The translations under genes and the position numbers were made by a program. 49,230 nucleotides of DNA from Ochromonas danica. Lineage: Eukaryota; Sar; Chrysophyceae; Chromulinales; Chromulinaceae. Below, in pieces: positions 37,307-47,856 of the stretch. Position 1 is the stretch's first letter. Every line of letters begins with the position of its first letter. Below the pieces are notes generated by a model that worked only from the letters and a program-made list of their open reading frames with translations, did not search any database and was not told the origin of the DNA. The stretch covers positions 1 to 49,230 of the forward strand of contig VKHL01000193.1 in assembly GCA_015146655.1 (NCBI GenBank), written 5' to 3'.

Positions 37307-37501
37307 ATGGCAAAAAATAAAGGACCACGTGTTTCTATAATATTAGAGTGTACTGAATGCAGATTAAATGAAAAAAAACGTAATAATGGAGTTTCCAGAT
37401 ATTTAACATCAAAAAATAGACGTAATACTTCGGAAAAATTAGAAATATCAAAATATTGTAAATATTGTAATAAACATACAAAACATAAAGAAACAAAATA
37501 G
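37307..37501 (+). CDS. rpl33: 50S ribosomal protein L33
   Basis: 64 residues. [20 protein letters not shown], then [20 protein letters not shown] and [16 protein letters not shown]. The two Cys pairs (C15/C18 and C51/C54) form the zinc site. rps18 follows after 5 bases. Confidence 0.97.
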   Translation: MAKNKGPRVSIILECTECRLNEKKRNNGVSRYLTSKNRRNTSEKLEISKYCKYCNKHTKHKETK

Positions 37502-37506
37502 ATATT

Positions 37507-37842
37507 ATGCTAAATTTAAAACAAATAAAAGAAAAAACAAATATAAAAAAAAAGAAAAAAAGAATTTACTGGAAACAGAGCTTAAAATCTACTACTACAA
37601 ATAATACTAAAAATGTTAAAATAAAAAAGAGTTTAAAATATGTTTTTCTTTTAAAAAAATTTTCTCAAAAAATAGAATATAAAAACATAAAATTATTAAA
37701 AGCATTTTTAACTAAGTTTGGTAAAATAAAAGCACGTAGAAAGACTCGAATAAAAGTAAAACAACAACGAAAAATTGCAAAATCAATAAGACGAGCACGT
37801 GCAGTTGGTTTACTTCCTTTTAATTGTAATATAAAATTTTAA
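37507..37842 (+). CDS. rps18: 30S ribosomal protein S18
   Basis: 111 residues. The S18 core occupies the C-terminal half: [20 protein letters not shown], then [20 protein letters not shown]. The first 55 residues are a Lys/Asn-rich extension not found in the usual 70-80-residue protein. The pair rpl33-rps18 is the usual one. ycf3 starts 19 bases later. Confidence 0.96.
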   Translation: MLNLKQIKEKTNIKKKKKRIYWKQSLKSTTTNNTKNVKIKKSLKYVFLLKKFSQKIEYKNIKLLKAFLTKFGKIKARRKTRIKVKQQRKIAKSIRRARAVGLLPFNCNIKF

Positions 37843-37861
37843 ATTAAATCTTATCTCATTT

Positions 37862-38371
37862 ATGAGAAAAAATAAAAATAATAATAATTTTATTGATAAA
37901 ACTTTTACTATTTTAGCCGATGTTCTTTTAAGAGTATTTCCAGCGACTAAAGAAGAAAAAAAAGCTTTTGAATATTATTTAAATGGTTTGTCAGCCCAAG
38001 ATGATGGTGAATATGCGGAAGCTTTAAATAATTACTATCAAGCTCTTCAAATAGAAGAAGATTTATATGATAGAAGTATTATTTTATATAATATTGGATT
38101 AATTTATTCAAAGAATGGAGATTATTTAAAAGCTTTAAAATATTATTATTTTTCATTATTTATAAATTCAAAATTTTCATCAGCTTTAAATAATATTGCA
38201 GTTATTTATCATTATCAAGCAGTAAAAGCTCAAGAAAAAAATGCAACTTCGTTAGCGGAATCTTTATTTCAAAAAGCTACCTTTTATTGGAGTAAAGCAA
38301 TAAAATTAGAACCAAATTCTTATATAGAAGCTTGGAATTGGTTAAAAACAACACAGAGAATTAAATCTTAA
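37862..38371 (+). CDS. ycf3: Photosystem I assembly chaperone Ycf3
   Basis: 169 residues, canonical length, no introns. Three TPR repeats: [20 protein letters not shown], then [20 protein letters not shown] and a third around [11 protein letters not shown]. Ycf3 acts with Ycf4 in assembling photosystem I core subunits at the thylakoid membrane. Confidence 0.98.
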   Translation: MRKNKNNNNFIDKTFTILADVLLRVFPATKEEKKAFEYYLNGLSAQDDGEYAEALNNYYQALQIEEDLYDRSIILYNIGLIYSKNGDYLKALKYYYFSLFINSKFSSALNNIAVIYHYQAVKAQEKNATSLAESLFQKATFYWSKAIKLEPNSYIEAWNWLKTTQRIKS

Positions 38372-38421
38372 AAATTAAAATTTTTTGAAATTCGGTTAAT
38401 TCTTTTTTTATAAAAAAATAA

Positions 38422-39852
<1,431 letters not shown>

Positions 39853-39870
39853 AATAATTAATATATTGTA

Positions 39871-39916
39871 TTTTAAATTAATTTATATTATTATATAAAT
39901 ATAAATTAATTTAAAA
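39871..39916 (+). terminator. Inverted repeat after atpB
   Basis: Perfect 16-bp stem of pure A/T (39871-39886 with 39901-39916), 14-base loop, between atpB and the following tRNA. It is consistent with an atpB 3' end where atpE would normally follow. Confidence 0.5.
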
Positions 39917-39919
39917 TTA

Positions 39920-40006
39920 GCATCTGTGGCCGAGTGGTTGAAGGCACTGGACTCATAATCCATTCTCATTTAATGAGCATCGCTGGTTCGAACCCAGCCG
40001 GATGCA
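39920..40006 (+). tRNA. trnI(cau): tRNA with anticodon CAU and a long variable arm, probably Ile (AUA-reading)
   Basis: 87 bases. Acceptor GCATCTG/CGGATGC, D-stem GCC/GGC, anticodon arm TGGA-CTCATAA-TCCA (anticodon CAU; the outer pair is C/T), T-arm GCTGG/CCAGC, discriminator A. Between anticodon and T arms lies a class II variable arm with stem CTCAT/ATGAG and loop TTA. The acceptor and D-arm resemble plastid tRNA-Ile(CAU), whose C34 is changed to lysidine to read AUA, but that tRNA normally has a short variable loop; the D-arm and long arm are Ser/Leu-like. Folding is certain; amino-acid identity is inferred. Confidence 0.8.
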
Positions 40007-40021
40007 TAATATTTTTAGACT

Positions 40022-40396
40022 TTAAAATGCTTTTCCTTTTATAGAATTTCTTATTGAAGATCTAAGATAATATAACTTTGATTTAGAAACTTTAGCAATA
40101 TCTTTTATCAAAATGGAATCTATTTTTGGAGAATTTAATAAGAAAAGTTGCTCTATTCCAATACCTTGAATTGTTCTACGTAGTGTAAAGCTTTTTCCTA
40201 TTGAACGATTTTGAATTCCAATAACTAATCCTTCATAATTTTGTAATCTTTCTTTATCTCCTTCTTTTAATTTATAAGATATTTTTATTAAATTACCCAC
40301 TCTAATATTTGTTTTATTTTTTAAGTATTTTTCTTCAATTTTTTTTATTAAATTTTTTGAAAGTGTTAATTTTTTTGTTGATAGATTGTTATCCAT
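40022..40396 (-). CDS. rpl19: 50S ribosomal protein L19
   Basis: 124 residues. IRVGNLIKISYKLKEGDKER, LQNYEGLVIGIQNRSIGKSF and TLRRTIQGIGIEQLFLLNSP are the L19 core; the end KSKLYYLRSSIRNSIKGKAF is also typical. It sits at the subunit interface. It is convergent with the CAU tRNA and divergent from clpN. Confidence 0.97.
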   Translation of the reverse strand: MDNNLSTKKLTLSKNLIKKIEEKYLKNKTNIRVGNLIKISYKLKEGDKERLQNYEGLVIGIQNRSIGKSFTLRRTIQGIGIEQLFLLNSPKIDSILIKDIAKVSKSKLYYLRSSIRNSIKGKAF

Positions 40397-40552
40397 AGTT
40401 TATAAATAAATTATTTTAGATTTATATTAAGAAAATATTTATTTTTCTTTATTTATTATAAAATATAATGATAATGAATATTTAAATTTAAACAAAGAGT
40501 AAAAGTTTTAAATTTTATTTTGGTATATTAATAATTAAAAAGATAAAAAATT

Positions 40553-41479
40553 ATGAAAAAATTAAAACCTATTTTATTTGAGGAAAATCTTTTCTCATTA
40601 CAAACAATTAATAAAGAATCAATTGATAATAAAATAATTATTGAAAAAAGAAAACGATTTCAATTATATAACGCTCTAGATTATATTCTTTCTATGACTA
40701 CATACTTTGATTTTTTTTCAGAGGACGCATTTCTTATTGTTTTAAATGCTATATCCTTAACTTCATTATCTAAAAAACGTTTAGTAACAACAGAAGATTT
40801 ATTATTTTGTTTTTTTATCGATGAAAAGAATATTAAGAAAATATTAAATGATTTTTTTATAAATCACTCAAACAATTTAATTAAGTCAAAAGAAAGTAAA
40901 AGTTCTATTAAACAAAAAAAAGGAAATATTTTTTTTTCTGTTTATAAAAATTTTAAAGAAGTAGTATTTAAATTTTCAAATTTATTATCCAATGAAAAAG
41001 AATTTGATCTTTTTCTTAATGATTTTTCCTACTCATATGAACTTTTAAATATCTTTGAAAAAGCAACAGAAAATGCTTTAATTAGATTTAAAACACCTAT
41101 TATAACACCAGAAATATTGTTTATAACTCTAATGGAAGAAGAAAGAACAAAGGCAAATTTATTAATTAAAAAAATTATAAAACGTGAAAAAGATTTTTAT
41201 CTTTTAAGATTTAAATTATTAAAAAAATTACATAATGAAGAAAATTTAATTAAATCTGACATTAAAACAAATTATTTATATTTCGCTTATCTTTTAAAAA
41301 GTCAATTATCAGAACTAGAATTTAAAACTTTATGTGAAAATAATTATCATCCTTTAGGTATTTTTTATTTTCGAAATTTTCTTATACAAGAAATATTAAA
41401 AATTGATTTATCTGATTTAATTATTAAAGATATTTATACATCCATTCATAAATCCTCAAAACGACATTTTAAAACTTAA
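40553..41479 (+). CDS. clpN: ClpN: free-standing N-terminal domain of ClpC
   Basis: 308 residues. Two worn Clp-N repeats are visible: the first about 54-100 (FFSEDAFLIVLNAISLTSLS, then TTEDLLFCFF), the second about 165-210 (IFEKATENALIRFKTPIITP, then EILFITLMEE). They match the pattern of ClpC N domains, where helices lead to T-E-x-L-L-x-x-L. About 65 residues separate the repeats and about 100 Lys/Leu-rich residues follow, with no ATPase motif. The N domain binds substrates and adaptors such as ClpS. It presumably acts with the ClpC protein encoded at 13444-16518, which lacks this part. Confidence 0.8.
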   Translation: MKKLKPILFEENLFSLQTINKESIDNKIIIEKRKRFQLYNALDYILSMTTYFDFFSEDAFLIVLNAISLTSLSKKRLVTTEDLLFCFFIDEKNIKKILNDFFINHSNNLIKSKESKSSIKQKKGNIFFSVYKNFKEVVFKFSNLLSNEKEFDLFLNDFSYSYELLNIFEKATENALIRFKTPIITPEILFITLMEEERTKANLLIKKIIKREKDFYLLRFKLLKKLHNEENLIKSDIKTNYLYFAYLLKSQLSELEFKTLCENNYHPLGIFYFRNFLIQEILKIDLSDLIIKDIYTSIHKSSKRHFKT

Positions 41480-41492
41480 ATTTTTTGAAAAA

Positions 41493-41537
41493 TTAAGGTT
41501 TGTTTATATAATTATATAAATAAATAACAAATCTTAA
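41493..41537 (+). terminator. Hairpin between clpN and trnH
   Basis: A 12-bp stem (41493-41504 with 41526-41537, one G-T pair) encloses an inner palindrome TATATAATTATATA. It lies 14 bases after the clpN stop and 5 bases before trnH. Confidence 0.5.
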
Positions 41538-41542
41538 TTTAT

Positions 41543-41616
41543 GGCGAGTGTAGCCAAATGGTTACGGCAATGGGTTGTGGCTCCATCATTCGCGGGTTCG
41601 ATTCCCGTCATTCGCC
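41543..41616 (+). tRNA. trnH(gug): tRNA-His (GUG)
   Basis: Eight-pair acceptor GGCGAGTG/CATTCGCC, including the encoded G-1:C73 pair needed by bacterial-type HisRS. Anticodon stem ATGGG/TCCAT with loop TTGTGGC (anticodon GUG). T-loop TTCGATT. Confidence 0.95.
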
Positions 41617-41678
41617 TTTTTGACTCTATTAGATATGATTGGTATAGTCCCAATATAATAAATATATTAGAAATAATA

Positions 41679-42365
41679 ATGGTAAGATATATAGGACCAA
41701 GACTTAGAATTATAAGACGATTAGGATTATTACCTGGTTTAACAAGAAAAACTTCTAAAAATAAAAAAAAAACACCTGGCGAACATGGAAAACTTTTATT
41801 CAAAAACTCTAAACGTGCCTCTTTATCAGACGATTACAAAATTCGTTTAATTGAAAAGCAAAAATTAAGGTTTAATTATGGAGTTACTGAAAGTCAACTT
41901 TTATCATATTATAAAAAAGCAAAAAAATTTAAGGGTTCTACAGGAAGCTTACTTTTAGAATTACTTGAAGCTCGTCTAGATTGCTTAGTATATAGGCTAG
42001 GTTTTGCACCAACAATTCCTTCTGCAAGACAATTAATTACACATGGTCATTTATTAGTTAATAATAAAAAAGTAACAATACCAAGTTTTTTATGTAAAAT
42101 AGGTGATTCTATTTCTATTAAAGATAATCAAAAATCAAAAGAAATAGTTAATCAACATTTTCAAAAACAACAACGCAAAAGAAAACTAATTCTTCAAAGA
42201 ATGAAAAAAATGAAGTATAAAAAACATCGTTTTACTTCATTGCTTCCAACTCATTTAAAAATTGATTCAAAAAATTTAATAGGAAAAGTTTTATCTTCTG
42301 TAAAAAGAAATAATCTTCTAATTAAAATTAATGAATTAAAAGTTGTAGAATATTATTCATTATAA
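41679..42365 (+). CDS. rps4: 30S ribosomal protein S4
   Basis: 228 residues from the ATG at 41679 (MVRYIGPRLRIIRRLGLLPG). The open frame extends upstream through trnH, so the upstream ATG is not used. The S4 RNA-binding domain reads LLELLEARLDCLVYRLGFAP and ARQLITHGHLLVNNKKVTIP. A basic insert of about 25 residues near 155-185 (KQQRKRKLILQRMKKMKYKK) is unusual. The end INELKVVEYYSL is typical. S4 nucleates the small subunit. Confidence 0.97.
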   Translation: MVRYIGPRLRIIRRLGLLPGLTRKTSKNKKKTPGEHGKLLFKNSKRASLSDDYKIRLIEKQKLRFNYGVTESQLLSYYKKAKKFKGSTGSLLLELLEARLDCLVYRLGFAPTIPSARQLITHGHLLVNNKKVTIPSFLCKIGDSISIKDNQKSKEIVNQHFQKQQRKRKLILQRMKKMKYKKHRFTSLLPTHLKIDSKNLIGKVLSSVKRNNLLIKINELKVVEYYSL

Positions 42366-42392
42366 AGGTTTTTAATTAATTAAAAACCTTTA
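42363..42392 (+). terminator. Palindrome after rps4
   Basis: 30-base perfect palindrome (TAAAGGTTTTTAATT and its complement) beginning at the rps4 stop codon. It probably terminates rps4 upstream of the rbcL promoter region. The 170 bases from here to rbcL are AT-rich; no confident promoter box could be picked. Confidence 0.65.
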
Positions 42393-42558
42393 ATAAATTA
42401 TAAAAAACTATTTTTTTATAATATAATTAATAGATAATTTGAGATTAAAAAGTTTTAAACTTTAAAATAAAAAATTTATTTAATAACTTAGATTAGAAAT
42501 TTTTTTTTAAATTTTTCATAAAAAATAAAATCTATTAACAATTTAATTAATTATTTAA

Positions 42559-44028
<1,470 letters not shown>

Positions 44029-44087
44029 TATTTAAATAGTTAATTTTTTCTAGTTTTTCCTTATATTAATAAAAATTTAATTAAATT

Positions 44088-44510
44088 ATGACAAGAATAA
44101 CACAAGGATGTTTTTCATTACTTCCAGATTTAACAGATGAACAAATAAAAAAACAATTAGAATACGCTATTAAAAAAGGATATGCAGTTTCTGTAGAATA
44201 TACTGATGATCCACATCCACGTAATTGTTATTGGGAAATGTGGGGACTACCTTTATTTAATGTTGCTGATGCAACTACAATCTTATTTGAATTAAATGAA
44301 TGTCGTAAAGCGCATCCTAGTGTATATATAAAAATAAATGCATTTAATAATGAAAGAGGAGTAGAAAGTACTGCTATGTCTTTTATTGTTCAAAGACCTG
44401 CTTTTGAGCCTGGCTTCTATTTAGCAAGACAAGAAGGAAAAGGTAGAAATATTATATATACTCTTCAAAGTTACGCTGTTCAAGCAGCAGGAGAAGGGAA
44501 TCGCTATTAA
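44088..44510 (+). CDS. rbcS: Rubisco small subunit, red type
   Basis: 140 residues. MTRITQGCFSLLPDLTDEQI, then SVEYTDDPHPRNCYWEMWGL, and the C-terminal extension found only in red-type small subunits (RPAFEPGFYLARQEGKGRNI, then TLQSYAVQAAGEGNRY). Plastid-encoded, unlike in green algae and plants. An 18-bp hairpin follows. Confidence 0.99.
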   Translation: MTRITQGCFSLLPDLTDEQIKKQLEYAIKKGYAVSVEYTDDPHPRNCYWEMWGLPLFNVADATTILFELNECRKAHPSVYIKINAFNNERGVESTAMSFIVQRPAFEPGFYLARQEGKGRNIIYTLQSYAVQAAGEGNRY

Positions 44511-44518
44511 TTTCTTGT

Positions 44519-44557
44519 AAATATTAAAACATCTTACAATAAGATGTTTTAATATTT
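44519..44557 (+). terminator. Hairpin between rbcS and cbbX
   Basis: Perfect 18-bp stem (44519-44536 with 44540-44557), 3-base loop, ending TATTT. Placed between rbcS and cbbX, it would allow high rbcLS expression with reduced read-through into the activase gene. Confidence 0.7.
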
Positions 44558-44605
44558 TTCTTTTATCTTATTTCCTAATTATTAATTTTAATTAAAAATA
44601 TATTT

Positions 44606-45565
44606 ATGAATAAAAATTTAAAAGATTTAGTATTAGAACAAAAAAATGCAATTGATATAAAAAATTGTTACATTGAAACTGGAATTGATGACATTTTATT
44701 AACAATGGAAAAGGAGCTTATTAGTTTAACAGAAGTAAAACAAAAAGTTCGCGAAATTTTTTCTGTATTATTATTCGATCGTATCCGTGAATTAAATGAG
44801 CTTTCTAAACTAAATACCAGTTTGCATATGGCATTTACAGGACGCTCAGGTACAGGTAAAAGTTCAGTTGCTTCTAAAGTAGCTTTAGTATTAAGAAATT
44901 TAGGATATTTAACAAAAGGTCATATATTAAATGTAACAAGAGAAGATTTAGTTGGTCAATATGTAGGACATACAGCGCCAAAAACAAGAGAGCAATTACA
45001 AAAAGCTCATGGTGGTATTTTATTTATTGATGAAGCTTATCAATTATATAAACCCAATAATGAAAGAGATTATGGATCAGAAGCTATTGAATTACTTTTA
45101 CAAGTAATGGAAAATCAACGTGATGATTTAATTTTAATTTTTTCAGGTCCTAAAGAAAAAACAGAACAATTTTTTCATTCAAATCCAGGTATATCTTCAC
45201 GTATTGGAAATCATGTTCACTTTAATGATTATAATATAAACGATTTGACAGAAATAACAAAATTTATATTATATAATGAAAGTAGATATAAATTTACAAA
45301 AGAGGCACTAGACATTATAATATTCTATATAAGTCAATTTTTACAATATTCAACTTTTGCAAATGTAAGAACTATAAAATTATTTATAAATCAACTTTTT
45401 GCTTATCAAGCAATAAGAATTGAAAAACTTTTATTAGAAAAAGGTTCGTTAAATTATGAATCTTTAACTACAATAACTAAAGATGATATCTTAAGTTTGA
45501 CAAATGAAGATTTTATAAATATTATTGCTACAGAGAATATAAGCCTTTATAATATAAAAAAATAA
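44606..45565 (+). CDS. cbbX: Red-type Rubisco activase CbbX
   Basis: 319 residues. AAA+ protein: Walker A GRSGTGKSS (the family usually has GxPGTGKT), the pore loop EDLVGQYVGHTAPKTREQLQ, Walker B GGILFIDEAYQL, a GPKEKTEQFFHSNPGISSRI segment with the sensor and Arg region. CbbX pulls the C-terminal tail of red-type RbcL into its pore to eject inhibitory sugar phosphates. It lies directly downstream of rbcS. Confidence 0.98.
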   Translation: MNKNLKDLVLEQKNAIDIKNCYIETGIDDILLTMEKELISLTEVKQKVREIFSVLLFDRIRELNELSKLNTSLHMAFTGRSGTGKSSVASKVALVLRNLGYLTKGHILNVTREDLVGQYVGHTAPKTREQLQKAHGGILFIDEAYQLYKPNNERDYGSEAIELLLQVMENQRDDLILIFSGPKEKTEQFFHSNPGISSRIGNHVHFNDYNINDLTEITKFILYNESRYKFTKEALDIIIFYISQFLQYSTFANVRTIKLFINQLFAYQAIRIEKLLLEKGSLNYESLTTITKDDILSLTNEDFINIIATENISLYNIKK

Positions 45566-45642
45566 CGAGATATAAATAAGGCTATTGAAAAATTATTTTA
45601 AATATATTAAAAAGAATAAAAATCAAATAATTAAAAAAGATT

Positions 45643-46122
45643 ATGAAATTTTTTATAAATTCACTACTTTATCGAGCATCTATCCCGAATGCAAAAAGAG
45701 TAAAAGCAAATTTAACAAATGGTATTATAGAAATTTTAGAAGGTCATGAACCAATAGCAGGTCCAATTGAGAATAATTTAGTTCAAGTAGAAAAAGAAGT
45801 AGATAATAAAATTCTGAGATTTATTTATATAATAAAAAACGGAACTTTAGATAGTATAAAAGAAGAAATAGATGACAAAAAAATTGAAATTAACTCTGAA
45901 GTAATTGTTACTATTAATGCAGATGAGGTATATGTTGGAACTCTTTCAGAAGAATCAATAATAGAACTTAATGAGAAATGTGAACGATGCTTAAAATTTT
46001 TAAATTCTGTAAAAATAGAAAATAAAGATGAATTATCATCACTTTCTATAGCAACAAATAATAACCTTATATTTTATAAAGAATGTATTAGAATAATTAA
46101 GGAATTGTTAAAATCTACATGA
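45643..46122 (+). CDS. atpE: Divergent ATP synthase epsilon subunit candidate
   Basis: 159 residues, longer than the usual 130-140. Residues 26-50, NGIIEILEGHEPIAGPIENN followed by LVQVE, match the epsilon block in which G-x-I-x-I-L-x-G-H-x-P leads to a run ending in L-x-x-x. A later KIEINSEVIVTINADEVYVG fits the strand before the helical domain, and a C-terminal pair of charged helices follows. Overall likeness is weak and the first strand is unusual, but epsilon is otherwise missing next to atpB. Epsilon couples CF1 to the rotor and limits ATP hydrolysis. Its TGA overlaps the tatC ATG by 4 bases. If wrong, this is an unknown soluble protein. Confidence 0.62.
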   Translation: MKFFINSLLYRASIPNAKRVKANLTNGIIEILEGHEPIAGPIENNLVQVEKEVDNKILRFIYIIKNGTLDSIKEEIDDKKIEINSEVIVTINADEVYVGTLSEESIIELNEKCERCLKFLNSVKIENKDELSSLSIATNNNLIFYKECIRIIKELLKST

Positions 46123-46835
46123 TAAATTTAGAAAAAAGTCTTTGTATAAATTATTATTATTTTATACAAAGAGATTTTTATATTAAAGCAATTTTATATT
46201 TAGTAGTTACAATTCCTTTTATTGAAATTTTAAGAAATCAAATTTCTGAAATAAATTTACTTCAGTTGATTCCTGGTTTTTATTTACTATTATTATTTAG
46301 TTCTTTAGTTTTTTTGTTAGCTACTTCAAATTTTTTAAGTGTTTTAAGTATTCAATTAGATTTACGAAAAGAAATTGGAACAAAAACTAAAAATAGATTA
46401 GAAATTTTTTCCGCCTTAAAATTTAATTTTTTTTTTTTTTTTAGTAGTTTATATTTTATTTTAAATCTAATTATACCACTAAGTTTAGACTCATTTAATT
46501 TTTATAGTGAAAAGACATTAGAAAATGTTTGGTCCTTTGATGAAGTCTTAAATTTAGAAATTTTATTACTTTTTTTTTTAATTATACTCTGTCAATCTCC
46601 TCTTTTTTTTTTAACATTATTAAAAGAAGAAACAAACTTTTTTATATTACCTTTTATGTGGAAAAATATATTTTTCATATTTTTTTTGTTATCCGGTTTA
46701 ATAACTCCAACTATTGATGGATATACACAATTAAATTATACTTTTTCTGCTATTTTATTTTATATTATTGTAATCAAAACAATTCAAAAACGTCTTACAA
46801 ATAAATATATTGGTATTAATTCTTTAAATTTTTAA
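46119..46835 (+). CDS. tatC: Divergent TatC, Sec-independent translocase subunit
   Basis: 238 residues, six hydrophobic segments, the TatC number. The C-terminal half is recognisable: a VWSFDEVLNLEILLLFFLII region and FFLLSGLITPTIDGYTQ (187-204), matching the TatC pattern A-x-x-x-T-P-x-x-D-x-x-T-Q before the last helix. The N terminus has no clear E-H-L-x-E-L-R motif. TatC binds twin-Arg signals and exports folded proteins into the thylakoid lumen. It overlaps the preceding gene by ATGA and lies 32 bases before petA. Position next to petA agrees with what I know of ochrophyte gene order. Confidence 0.72.
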   Translation: MINLEKSLCINYYYFIQRDFYIKAILYLVVTIPFIEILRNQISEINLLQLIPGFYLLLLFSSLVFLLATSNFLSVLSIQLDLRKEIGTKTKNRLEIFSALKFNFFFFFSSLYFILNLIIPLSLDSFNFYSEKTLENVWSFDEVLNLEILLLFFLIILCQSPLFFLTLLKEETNFFILPFMWKNIFFIFFLLSGLITPTIDGYTQLNYTFSAILFYIIVIKTIQKRLTNKYIGINSLNF

Positions 46836-46867
46836 GTTCTCTATATTTAGATTAAATTATTAAAATT

Positions 46868-47818
46868 ATGTTTATGAATAAAAATATTAAAAAGATAAAA
46901 TATTTAACAACTTTATTTACAATTTTTTCCTTTTGCTTTTTATTGTTTCCTGAAATTTCTATTGCTTTTCCTATTTATGCTCAACAAAATTATGAAAATC
47001 CAAGAGAAGCAAACGGAAGAATTGTTTGTGCTAATTGTCATTTAGCTCAAAAACCTATCGAACTAGAAGTACCTAATTCTATTTTACCAAATACTATTTT
47101 TGAAACAGTAGTAAAAATACCTTTTGATAAAAACCAAAAACAAATTTTAGGAAATGGTCAACAAGGGAAATTAAATGTAGGAGCCGTTATGATTTTACCA
47201 GAAGGATTTAAATTAGCACCAAAAAATCTTATGGAAGATTCTTTAAAAGAAAAAACAAAAAAATTATTTATAACACCTTATAGTACTACTAAGGATAATA
47301 TTTTAGTTGTGGGCCCTATTGACGGTGAAAAAAATCAAGAAATTATTTTCCCTATTTTAGCTCCAGATCCTAAAAAAGATAAAAATACTTTCTTTGTTAA
47401 ATATCCTATTTATGTGGGAGCTAATAGAGGACGTGGTCAACTTTATCCAACAGGTGAAAAAACAAATAATAATACTATTACATCTAATTATTCAGGTAAA
47501 ATTGAAGAGATAAAAGAATTAAATAATCAATTTGAAATTTCTATAAAATTAAAAAATGGTGAAACACAAATTCAAGTAGTACCAAAGGGTTTAAAATTAG
47601 TTGTTCAGAAAAATCAGGAGATTGAAAAAGATCAGCAATTAACAGTAAATCCTAACGTAGGAGGTTTTGGTCAAACAGAAACAGAAATTGTATTACAGAA
47701 TCCAAATAGAATATATGGATATTTAGCATTTTCTTTAATTATTATTATTACTCAATCATTTTTTGTTTTTAAGAAAAAACAATTTGAAAAAGTTCAGCTT
47801 GCTGAATTAGATTTTTAA
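46868..47818 (+). CDS. petA: Cytochrome f
   Basis: 316 residues. A signal peptide ends before FPIYAQQNYENPREANGRIV. The heme motif is CANCH in VCANCHLAQKPIE. The N-terminal amine of the mature protein is the heme ligand; here the first residue would be Phe rather than the usual Tyr. PIYVGANRGRGQLYPTGEKT and a C-terminal membrane helix ending KKQFEKVQLAELDF are standard. It passes electrons from the Rieske protein to cytochrome c6 in the lumen. A second ATG lies two codons downstream of the chosen start. Confidence 0.98.
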   Translation: MFMNKNIKKIKYLTTLFTIFSFCFLLFPEISIAFPIYAQQNYENPREANGRIVCANCHLAQKPIELEVPNSILPNTIFETVVKIPFDKNQKQILGNGQQGKLNVGAVMILPEGFKLAPKNLMEDSLKEKTKKLFITPYSTTKDNILVVGPIDGEKNQEIIFPILAPDPKKDKNTFFVKYPIYVGANRGRGQLYPTGEKTNNNTITSNYSGKIEEIKELNNQFEISIKLKNGETQIQVVPKGLKLVVQKNQEIEKDQQLTVNPNVGGFGQTETEIVLQNPNRIYGYLAFSLIIIITQSFFVFKKKQFEKVQLAELDF

Positions 47819-47822
47819 ATTA

Positions 47823-47856
47823 AAAAATTATAGAAATTTAAATTTCTATAATTTTT
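47823..47856. terminator. 34-base palindrome between petA and tsf
   Basis: Perfect palindrome with arms 47823-47839 and 47840-47856 and no spacer, starting 4 bases after the petA stop and reaching into the tsf stop codon. It is a bidirectional 3' end for the convergent pair. Confidence 0.7.

Noticed and set aside
41541-41678. Upstream extension of rps4
   Set aside because: The extra frame is trnH plus spacer; S4 proteins start at MVRYIGPRL, at 41679.
41534-41803. 89-codon minus-strand frame across trnH and the rps4 start
   Set aside because: Antisense to trnH and rps4; the peptide is typical translated tRNA-His sequence.
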